33,255 bases of DNA from Silene noctiflora. Its lineage: Eukaryota > Streptophyta > Magnoliopsida > Caryophyllales > Caryophyllaceae. The stretch covers positions 13,226 to 46,480 of the forward strand of contig VHZZ01006221.1 in the NCBI GenBank assembly GCA_009801015.1, written 5' to 3'. Positions within the stretch are counted from its first letter, which is position 1. Every line of letters begins with the position of its first letter. A program made the position numbers and the translations under genes. The notes beneath the pieces were generated by a model. The model saw nothing but the letters and a program-made list of their open reading frames with translations, searched no databases and was not told where the DNA came from. Shown one piece after another: positions 8,219 to 17,980 of the stretch.

Positions 8219-11200
8219 ATGATCACACCTTCGCAATCCACTACTTCATTCTCCTTCTTCTTCTCTCTCCTAATCATCTTCGCCTCCTTCTCCAATTTCC
8301 CCCCAATTCTCCTCGATCGCCGCCCACAAACTCAAACCCAAACCCTAACTCCGCCAAGAAACTACATCGTCCGATTCAAAGATTACAAGTTCGCGGACGA
8401 TCACCGTTCTTACCTCCGTCGCAACATTAATTCCGGCGATTGGGATTGGATCGACCGCAGTAACCCAGCTTCTAGATTTCCGACTGATTTCGGCGTCGTT
8501 TCGATTGGGGAAAATGGCGTGATTGAGGAAATTGAGAAATTGAATGGGGTGAAGGATGTGGTTGTGGATTTTAGGTATACCAGAAGCGTGCTTGCTAAGG
8601 AGGAGCCGGAATCGGAGGTTTGTGGTGTGAAGAAGAAGCCTGGTAAGATGTTTACTAAAATGTCGTTCGAGGAGAGTGAAGAAATCGATAGTGGGAATCA
8701 CTGGAGTTCGATAAGCAATCAGACGATCAGCTGGCGGCGGAATCTTCTGGGTAAAGTGAGTTTATACTCCTAGAATAATCTGTTTCCAAAGAGTTATATT
8801 GTGATGAATGTTTTAATTCTAATTTCTATAGTTCTGCGTAGTTACATATTGTTTAACTTGATGATTTTGTTGGGGTTAATGAGCATTGGCAGAACCAGGA
8901 TTTATAGTTAGGGGGCGAACTAGTACTGCAATAAGGGCAACGTAGAAAACATTTAAAAATTTTAACTACATTTCAAATATTAATTGTCTAAGGGATGATC
9001 ACCACTGCTAGCCTCCCTGGATGAGGGATCTGCTGAGGAAATGTTGCTCAAATGCCAAGTAAAAAATCATATGATGATTGACAAGTTTCATGATACGAAC
9101 TGGCGAGCTTTGAACATTAGAGTGAACCATTGAGTTTCAACCTAACATTATGGAATGTCACATTTTGCCGTGGAAATCAGGAATGTATAAAGAATGTGTG
9201 TTCGTGAGTATCATGATGATATCATTATGTATTCGGTGTTTTTTCTTGCTTACACGGATAAAAAAATAATGATAATAAACAAGTTGGGTTTTGAATAATG
9301 TTATTAATTGGATTGTATTAATTCACCTGAGTGATCCATGTTCGTGTCAGTGTTATCTTAGGGGGAGATCATATGGAAGTTATTTTCATGTTAAAAAATC
9401 CTCATGATCTGATAACATATGAGCTTTAACCAGTAAAGTCACCTTTGTGTTTAAGCCTAACATTTCTGCGTGGAAATGTATCCAGGGGGTCGTTTAGTTG
9501 TTGCGGGAATTACAAGATCACGTGAAATACAAAATCATGGGAAATAAACTCCCTCATCCAATTTATGGGAAGTTCCCAAAATTGTTTGGTTGCCAATGTG
9601 GGAATTTACTTCCACAGGAACTTCAACTTACCAAGGGGGTGTTGGTAAGCAACTTCCTACATTTTTGTAGGAAGTGAATTCCATAGGAAGTGCAACTTTC
9701 CCCATTTTTACAAAAAAGATGGTAACCAAACAACTCCTAGGATGCATATTCATGACAATATCCTTATGTATTCGTGGTTGTTTTTCTTTGTTAATGTGGA
9801 TCAAGAAATGATAGTAGTACTAAATACTTATTTGGGTTGTTGAAAAGTGAAACTAATCGGATTTTATTGTTTTCACATTTATAACCATCTATGTTACTCC
9901 CTTCACGGAAAACAACGGTATCCGACATTCTAACACCGTGTTGTTTCTGACACTTACAGTTGAGTTAGAGCAACATAGATCACCATTTTTGTAAGTGATG
10001 TGGGTACGCCTTTGATTGTTCGTCTTATGCAGAGGTGTTATTGAAGGAGTTTTTTAAACGTGATTACCTGTGTTACTTTATCAAGTTTGGCTCCCTTGAG
10101 TTTGTTTGTCTGGTGTTCATATTTAATAGCATGATGGTGATGAGTAAGTTGTTTTTGTAATGCCAGCGATCTCAAGTGACGTCTTTATTTGCGGCCGATG
10201 TCCTCTGGTCCAAGGGATACACTGGTGCTAAAGTGAAAATGGCGATTTTTGATACTGGAATTCGAGCAAATCATCCACATTTTCGCAATATAAAGGTAGT
10301 CTATGCTCCTAAATGAAAAGAAGTTATTGAGCTCAATGCCGAGTCTTTGCTGATGTTGTCTTGTGGTGGAGATGATACTATTATGCCCTAAAGATGTGAC
10401 TTTGTATACAGGGTTTGTAGATTTGTGTAAGTGATCTTTGAATTTATTTCAGGAGCGGACTAATTGGACCAATGAGAATACACTAAATGACAATCTTGGC
10501 CATGGGACATTTGTCGCTGGTGTTATAGCTGGTCAAGATTCTGAGTGTCTGGGTTTTGCTCCAGATACTGAAATTTATGCTTTCCGTGTGTTTACTGATG
10601 CACAGGTAATTCATCTTTGTCTCAGAAGATAAAGGTGTGAATTGATTGCATAAATTCTATATGAAAATACTTGTTCTCGTGCCCTCCAGTGTTATAGCTG
10701 ACACGCTTATTAATGCTACTATTACGAACCTCATCATGATCTCTTTTGACAATTGAGAAGTAGAATTTAGAACAAACTTATGCTCGATTTCTTACTGAAT
10801 AAAAGAAAAGGTACTTTAGCATGCAATTGGCGCAGTTGATGTTTGTTGGTAATATAGAGAGTGCACACAGCTTCAATATTGTTATCCATTCAAGCCTTTA
10901 TTAGTTTCTTACGGAGTACTCCCTAGTGAGAATTGGAAAGGAGGAATGACTGACCACCTCATTGATGTATCCTTGTTTTGGCAAATCTACCAGAGAGAGC
11001 GGGGATGAGGATTTCCGGATCTTTCTGTTTAGTGCTCCATTCATTTTTCAATGACTGTCCATTGTGGCTGAGTGAAAATAGGATAAGCTGAATGGCTGCA
11101 TAACACAAATGCTTCGTGTACATTAGCATTGTAGTTGCTGTCAGTTTTGTAAAGTTATTGCTGGGTAAGATTTCAAGCGGCCTCCTATCTATTAGTATGG

Positions 11201-14200
11201 CTATGTTCCTATGAAAAACTTGAAGTTTGATCTGTCTCTCCCTAACACACATTTCAGTTTTCAGATGCATGTTGTAAGCAATTTTATAATAATATGTTGT
11301 TCAGCTTATTTCAGGTGTCATACACATCATGGTTTCTTGATGCATTCAACTATGCCATTGCAACAAAAATGGATGTGCTAAATCTGAGCATTGGCGGCCC
11401 TGATCATTTGGATCTTCCATTTGTTGAGAAGGTATGTTTCCTTGTTAACTGGTATTTTTTGTTGCAGAAGACAACTGGTGTTCAGGCTCATGCTCTTATG
11501 CAGCATGGCTGGTAGTATCAGTTTCTTTTAACCCTGTACGCATGTTAACCGAATTCGCTATGAATACGTCCTTACCAATTTGCGATTTGCTCTTATAGAA
11601 CGTGTGTTATATGTATTGTCAGTATGCAACTTGATAGAATTCGCTTTTAACAATTCGCGATTAGTAGGGCACCGAGCGAATTCGGTAATCATGCCTGTAC
11701 ACCTTGTGTTTAGATGAATCTGATGAGATGAAGGTTTTCTGGCTTCCTCAGCTGTGATTATAAGAACTTGATAGTTGATACCCTTCGATCATATACTACT
11801 TGCTTAACTGTCTAACTCAGTCTTAGCAGCCTGTAGGTCTCACAAAGTTCTGTTTTTTGGCGGTGATTTGTTGTTATGTGTTCTGTTTACATGTTATCTC
11901 TTGAGATGGTTTCAATTGTTTTTCAATGGACTCTGAATCTGATGTATTAGAATCATTACTCAGTCATGCGTCGTAACTTTTATTTGTTTAGCTGGGCCAA
12001 AACGGTTAGCAACTTTACTATTGACGAACATCTAAAGAAGGGAACGAGATATCTAGGAATTGGCATCTGAGTGTCTGTTATCCATTAGGGATAGCCTCTC
12101 TTTCTTATGTTGGGATTGGGTGGAGGCCTTACATATCTTGATGTATGAGTCTCCACTCATGATCTTATTTGGAATTTCCTCACTTCTGTAAAGGAATGTG
12201 GATATGTCATAATCGTGTCAGCGTTCCAGTTTGGATGGAGAATCAGACTTCTGCTTTTCCTTCCGTCCCCTCATACTCTGCAAGGGGAGGATCTCAATAC
12301 CTTTGCCCCTCACTTGTAGAGTTGTAGGGAATAGGCAGTAAAGACCTGCCTATTGAATATAAAGACAAAAAGCACATTGGTGGAAGTACACCGAAGTTAG
12401 TCCTATTTACTACTATGAGCAATTAAAATGATCTCATGTACGGGGGACTTGAGAGTGGAGAAGAGTGGAATAGGGGACCGAGGTGAAAAGAAAGGAGAAA
12501 CTATACAGATGGTATTGGGTTACTCATAACAGACCTCATAAGTTTGGCTAAGATGGTTTTCAATTAGACATAGCAGAAGTTTTTTTTTTGCTGCTTTTTT
12601 TGTGTGTGTGTTTGTTTTTGTTTTCAAAATAAAAAGCATATTTTGATTGAATACCTCTTAGTTCTTACAAGATGTGTTCTTGTATGTTTTGATGCTGATG
12701 CTGTTTGTTATGGGATATTAACCATTCACTTTTTCTGCCCTCTTAACTTTATCGTGTTGTTTAGGTTTGGGAACTGACGGCAAACAATATTATTATGGTA
12801 TCTGCAATTGGAAATGATGGTCCACTTTATGGTACACTCAACAATCCAGCTGATCAGAGTGATGTTATTGGAGTTGGCGGTATAGACTATAGTGACCACA
12901 TTGCATCATTTTCTTCTCGTGGCATGAGCACTTGGGAAATTCCACATGGGTAAGTAATCTTCCGACTACATTTTTTTAATACATTAGTTTAATGTTAGAA
13001 ATCTTGATAGACACAATTTTATGCAACTAACTCATTTTGTTTATGTGAGTCATCCCCATGGTCTCTTTGTACATGGGAGTCACCCCCTTGGTGTCCCATA
13101 ATAAATATTACTATCTATTATAAAAAAAAATGCAACTAAACATCATGAACAACTGGACTGCATGTAGGGGAATCGAAATCTCATCTCCTCTGTTTCTAGC
13201 GCTCCTGTTTATCTTATATATGATGCTCTAGTTGGCTTCCAAAACATAAGGTTTATATCTTGATATTTGAATTTGCAGGTATGGCCGTGTGAAGCCTGAT
13301 GTTGTGGCTTATGGTCGTGAAATTATGGGATCAAAGATTAGTACAGGCTGTAAAACTTTGTCAGGCACCAGTGTTGCAAGCCCCGTGGTTGCTGGAGTGG
13401 TGTGCTTGCTAGTTAGTGTCATCCCTGAGAAGGACAGAAAACACGTACTGAATCCTGCTAGTATGAAGCAAGCACTGGTTGAAGGAGCTGCCAAGCTTTC
13501 TGGCCCCAGTATGTATGAGCAAGGTGCTGGTAGAGTTGATCTGTGAGTTCTTTTAACACTGAGAATTTTGGGATTTTTTGCTAATTCTATTTGTTTCAGC
13601 TACCGCAAATGTTACTCTATTTCACTCATTTAGCCTTGTTTTACATTTTGGGCTTTTCATTCATTTAGTCCTGTTTCTATTTATGGTAACTTTTTGGGCA
13701 TTGAAAATGTCCCAAGTATCTTCACCAACATCAACTCCCATCCATGTACATTGGAAAATGACTTTTAAGCTCTACTTTTTTCACTGTGATTTTCCTCTCC
13801 TAGTACTTGGTGCCAAATCCCTATGAGGCTAAATGAGTGAAATAGGGGGAGGAGGGATATCCTGTTGTTGTATATGCATTAAGCCATTAACTACTGTGTT
13901 TTGTGTCAGGTTAGAATCATACGAAATCTTGAAAAACTATAGGCCACGGGCGAGCATCTTTCCTAGTGTGCTGGACTTCACAGATTGCCCTTATTCATGG
14001 CCTTTTTGTCGTCAGCCGCTCTATGCTGGTGCTATGCCTGTCATCTTTAATGCTACAATTCTGAATGGGATGGGCGTGATCGGGTATATTAAAGAACCAC
14101 CAGTTTGGATTCCTTCAAATGAGGAAGGAAATCTGCTCAGTGTCCATTTTACTTATTCAGATGTTATTTGGCCATGGACTGGTTTTTTAGCTCTCCATAT

Positions 14201-16785
14201 GCAAATAAAGGATGAAGGAGCACAGTTCACTGGAATAATTGAAGGGAATGTGACTGTTCAGGTTTATAGCCCACCTGCTCAAGGCGAGAAACTAGTACGA
14301 ACCAGCACATGCGTGCTGCAGTTGAGATTGAGTATTATTCCTACTCCAGCAAGATCAAAAAGGATTTTATGGGATCAGTTTCATAACATCAAATATCCAC
14401 CTGGTTACATACCAAGAGACTCTTTAGATGTCCGCAATGATATCCTGGATTGGCATGGTGATCACTTGCATACAAACTTTCACACTACATACAACATGTT
14501 GAGGGATGCTGGATACTACATTGAGACCCTCGGTTCTCCGCTGACATGTTTTGATGCTCGCCAATATGGGACCCTTCTACTTGTGGATCTTGAAGATGAA
14601 TATTTCGAAGAAGAAATTTATAAGCTGAGGGAAGATGTCCTAAAGACTGGATTAGGGTTGGCTGTGTTTGCTGAGTGGTATAATGTGGAGACCATGGTGA
14701 AGATGCGATTTTTCGATGATAACACGCGGAGCTGGTGGACTCCAGTAACTGGCGGTGCAAATGTTCCTGCATTGAATGACCTTTTGGCTCCATTCGGGAT
14801 TGCATTTGGTGATAAAATTCTTAACGGTGAGTTTACAATTGATGGTGAACAAAGTCGGTATGCATCAGGAACAAACATATTAAGGTTTCCAGCTGGTGGA
14901 TACATTCACAGCTTTCCTTTCCTCGATAATTCTGACACAGGAGCGACTCAGAGTGCATTCTCCACTAGTTTAATGAAGGTAAACTGTCATTTTCAGTTTA
15001 TTGTAATTTCTAGACCTGGCTGAGCAGGTCCTGTTATGCAGATTGTTGGCATAATCTTGGACATAATGTTAATTTTATACTATTTTGTTTGTTGTACTAT
15101 CGTGTTTCCTTACTATTTTTTGGTTCTGGATTTGATGGAATGAAGTAAAATAGCTCACTAAACTAATTCACTTCCCTCTATTATGAAGTAGCATTTATGC
15201 AATATCATTATGGGTCAACTGGAAACAGTCTCTCTCTGTGTTGTTTACATATGGGTAAGGCGGCATACGTCCAAGTTTCATCGTTTTCAGAATTCATCTG
15301 ACTCCTTGTTGGCGGAAGTATTCGAAATGGTTTGATGTAGTTTTCTTTCTCATGATTATCATTTATACCGGTGATTGATAAGGTTGTTTGCTACTAGGTT
15401 AAACTGATTGTTGCTTATAAAATTCACATCCTTGCAGGGAGATTCACCCATTCTTGGTTTTTTGGAAGCTGGCAATGGTCGTATTTCAGTTTATGGGGAT
15501 TCAAATTGTCTGGACAGTAGCCATATGGTTACAAATTGTTTTGGGCTTTTAAAAAAGATACTGGAATTCACTGGTGGGAATGCCAAAGATTCAGTGCTCT
15601 TCTCTGATTCAGTTAGACAGAATTTGCCTGTCATAGATGACAAACAACTTCCATCTCGCAGGACTGACGTAAATTTTTCAGCTTACTCGGCTGTTATAGG
15701 GAAGGAATTGATCTGTAGAACTGACTCGAGGTTTGAAGTAGTTGGAACTAAAGGTTATAATATACAAGTTAGGGGACGAAACCGAATATTGCCTGGTTAT
15801 CATGTTACTGATATGGTTCGAAGCTCTGATTCCAGTTTCAATGTTTCCAGTCCAAAAGTCCAACATACTATTGCTAATAAAAAGGGCGATTCACTGAGTA
15901 ACAAGTATTTTGGCCTATTTTACACGGATGAGGTGAGATACTACTGAATGTTGTACAATTTGGTATCGCTATTACTTTTTCAATTTTCTCATCTACCCTG
16001 AAAACAATGTTGTGATTTTCATGTTATGCTGGGTGTTATCTGTCTGCAGCTTGATATGCCAGTTCTGGTTGCTAGTCATTGGCTGGTACCTGCCATAATT
16101 GCAGCTTCTGGTTCGTAATCACCAACGTTTGCCTTTTATATGTTTCACATTTCTGATCCTTTGTACTAGGCTACTAGTCTCTTTGTTTTATCCATTTGTG
16201 TACTTTTGCTTTTGGATCGGTTCCTTTGTGCAAGCGAGGTGTGATGTTTATAATAACGGTTAGATTAGATTTAAGGGTGTGTTTGGATGAGGCTTTGGGG
16301 GGAAGGGGAGGGATACACCTTGTTTGGATAACAAATGGGGTAAGAGGGAAATTGAGGGGGAGGGATTTGGAGGGATCTATTTTCCCTCCTCCAAGGCAAA
16401 CGAAAATCCCTCCACCATAGGCAAAATTTGGAGGGAAATTGTATCTAAATAACCATACCCCATTTTTCCTCCCCTTCCTTCCCGAAAGGGTAAGAGTGTA
16501 ATATAGGTGGGGTCCGCTAGTCATGTGGATATAAGTGTATGACATAGAAAAATTGAGGGCAAAACATCTTACTAAACAAGGTAAATAGGAAATGTAAACA
16601 AATGGATCAGACAACCCATTAAAGAAAAACGTAAACAAATGGGTGAAACAGAGTAAAATTAAACTGTTTAACCAATTTCCCTTGGTTTGCCAGGTTTCTT
16701 ACTTTTCTTCAGCTTTTGGCGAATTCGGCAAAAGCGACGACGGCGGAGGAGGGTTACGGTTTCGAGTATATATTCTAATGTGTAA
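8219..16785 (+). CDS. S1P: Site-1 protease (S1P, subtilisin-like SBT6.1), complete 10-exon gene
   Basis: Exons: 8219-8755, 10167-10295, 10453-10605, 11315-11431, 12765-12949, 13279-13542, 13910-14978, 15438-15932, 16050-16110, 16694-16785. They total 3102 nt, 1033 residues, near the length of known plant S1P. It is a Golgi membrane serine protease of the kexin/SKI-1 type that releases membrane-tethered transcription factors (bZIP17/28 class) and processes peptide precursors in plants. The parts in order are: a signal peptide (about 1-28); a prodomain to about 179; a subtilase domain with Asp208 (AIFDTG), His239 (GHGTFVAG), oxyanion Asn329 (IGNDGP) and Ser405 (GTSVASP); a long conserved lumenal region (exons 7-8); and one membrane segment (about 988-1012) followed by [11 protein letters not shown] and a short tail. 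Spacing of the four active-site residues matches the family. Exon 1 ends at GTGAGT (8756), not at the GTAAAG five bases earlier, because only this choice keeps frame. The gene looks functional. Confidence 0.95.
8884..9035. mobile_element. hAT-like remnant in S1P intron 1
   Basis: cattggcagaaccaggattt at 8884 resembles a plant hAT end (CAGTGGCGGAACCAGGATTT type). The stretch near 9006-9035 (gctagcctccctggatgagg, then gatctgctga) resembles a decayed opposite end. No convincing 8-bp target duplication is seen. The boundaries are approximate. Confidence 0.35.
9486..9737. mobile_element. MITE with GGGGTCGTTT-type ends in S1P intron 1
   Basis: The left end GGGGTCGTTTAGTTG (9486-9500) pairs with the right end, which reads GGAGTTGTTTGGTTA on the minus strand (9737-9723). 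The flanking triplets are cag and tag, a possibly mutated 3-bp duplication as in PIF/Harbinger elements. Internally, aagttcc- and gaagtgaattcc-like phrases recur in both orientations. It is non-coding, about 252 bp. Confidence 0.6.
9889..9984. mobile_element. Short foldback repeat in S1P intron 1
   Basis: An atctatgttactc arm (near 9890) is answered by gagcaacatagat (near 9968-9981), one mismatch apart on opposite strands. The ctatgttgctc motif is common at the ends of small plant repeats. Inside, tatccgaca and gtttctgaca also pair partly. It would fold into a hairpin of about 90 nt. Confidence 0.5.
11548..11685. mobile_element. MITE-like element in S1P intron 4
   Basis: A perfect 12-bp inverted repeat bounds 138 bp: ACCGAATTCGCT (11548-11559) and AGCGAATTCGGT (11674-11685). 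Further aattcgc/gaattcgc copies lie inside (near 11637-11658). The flanks are tta and aat, so no clean target duplication. The family is unassigned. Confidence 0.6.
13617..13845. mobile_element. Foldback/MITE with perfect 19-bp ends in S1P intron 6
   Basis: CTATTTCACTCATTTAGCC (13617-13635) recurs as its exact reverse complement at 13827-13845, bounding 229 bp. A third, weaker copy (cattcatttagtcctgtttc) lies inside at about 13658. Perfect arms suggest recent insertion or conversion. It fills most of the 367-nt intron. No coding capacity, and no clear target duplication. Confidence 0.7.
16275..16490. mobile_element. Tourist-like MITE in S1P intron 9
   Basis: The left end GGGTGTGTTTGGATGAGG (16275) and right end cccgaaaggg (to 16490) are flanked by TAA on both sides (16272-16274, 16491-16493), the 3-bp duplication expected of PIF/Harbinger Tourist elements. 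The body is rich in gaggga tracts followed by their complement (ccctcc), so it folds on itself. It resembles the element at 19249-19476 in size and composition. The right end is decayed. Confidence 0.55.
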
Positions 16786-17980
16786 TCTTGGTGAGAGAAA
16801 GTTTTGTAGCAAGGTCACAATAGTGGAGAAGTTGAGATTGGGGGTTATAGGATTTGTGTTGTAGCTGAAATTGTAGTTAGTTTTCACTTGTCACACATGA
16901 AGCAGCTTGTAACACCATCTTTATGATTGCTGTAATTGACTAATTTGACATGCCAATGGAAGATATTCATATAGAAACTTTGGAAAAACTTTTGATCTTT
17001 ATGCGAGAAAAATTATGAGCCAGTAAAATAAAAAGTCGAGCATGTTCAAACCTGTAATATGTATCGATGATATTTAAGAGCTGTCCGAGGTGGTGATGAA
17101 ATGGACGAAGACGCTCTGTACTCCACCAACTTGGTTCTGATATCCTGCGTTTATATCTTCTCGTGTTTGTGCTAGTTATAGTTGAATGTTCTATAGTTAT
17201 GCTGAATAATGGATGAATAAGGGCTTACAAAGTCCCAACATTTTGTAATTATATTTTCATACGGTTGCCAAAAGGAAAGATGGGGGCCAAGTGTAAGTCC
17301 TTGACAAAAGATTTGGGTTGGTCATGCCTAAATCTTATACATAAAGATAATATAGCACAACTGCACAGGCCTTGTTTTGCCCTTCTAAGATCATCCAAAT
17401 CTCCGCTACTAAGCTAAGATCTCATTGGTTCTTTTTACGATAGATTTAACTTTGGAAGATCCATGGATCACAACTCCACGCGGGCATATGGCTCTGGTAG
17501 AGCTTCTAGTAGAACATACATGAGTACTACGGTATCTTAGAGTGAATTTACAGCGGACAGCAATACAAATGGAAGTCGTAGTCCTAAAATGATTTGGGGT
17601 AGATAAGTGAGGTTGCACACTTGCACTAGGAGAGCTGCTAGTAAATCATGAGATGCGCGAGTAGCCGAGTACAATGGGACGGAGTATAATAGTATGGATT
17701 TACAGCCAACAACAGTAATGACTGAAGTTCTAAGTACCAAAATGCTTTGAAATAGCTAGGGGAGGTTTCATAGTTGAGAACACAAACATGTTTAAGATTA
17801 AAAAAGATAAAACTTTTTACGATCAATGAACATCAAACGCCAACCAAGTCACAACCATCCAATTTCCTCTAAGCATCATGCTGTGTACAATACAATAGTA
17901 TTCACTGATAAGCTTTGACACTAGAGTAGAGAACAATGGAGCAATTGGTAAATACAGATTTTGTTTTCAGAAATGGTTGC
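16786..17980. other. Intergenic region between convergent S1P and RABG3 genes
   Basis: It holds the 3' UTRs of both genes and no credible ORF. Poly(A)-signal-like AT-rich text for S1P lies at about 16880-17240. The only structure seen is the diverged duplication at about 17491-17760, listed separately. Confidence 0.6.
17491..17760 (+). repeat. Diverged direct duplication of about 130-150 bp
   Basis: The copies (about 17491-17602 and 17622-17760) share an ordered series of phrases: agctTctagt/agctGctagt, acatgag/tcatgag, gagta, a(t/g)tttacagc, aagt and aaaatg-tttg. The offset between copies grows from about 132 to 152 bp, so one has an indel of about 20 bp. It is old and non-coding. Confidence 0.5.

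Noticed and set aside
8751-8755. Alternative exon 1 end at GTAAAG (8751)
   Set aside because: It would leave phase 1 against a phase-0 acceptor at 10167. The GTGAGT donor at 8756 keeps frame and reads RRNLLGK|RSQVTS, as expected for S1P.
13833-13909. Upstream extension of the S1P exon 7 frame
   Set aside because: The frame is open back to 13833, but the acceptor at 13909 joins exon 6 in phase (RVDLLESYEI). The earlier part lies in the foldback element of intron 6.
14485-14905. Minus-strand frames inside S1P exon 7
   Set aside because: They are shadows of a 1069-nt coding exon with strong family match.
16174-16638. 154-codon minus-strand frame
   Set aside because: It spans the Tourist-like MITE in S1P intron 9 and has no domain; chance frame.
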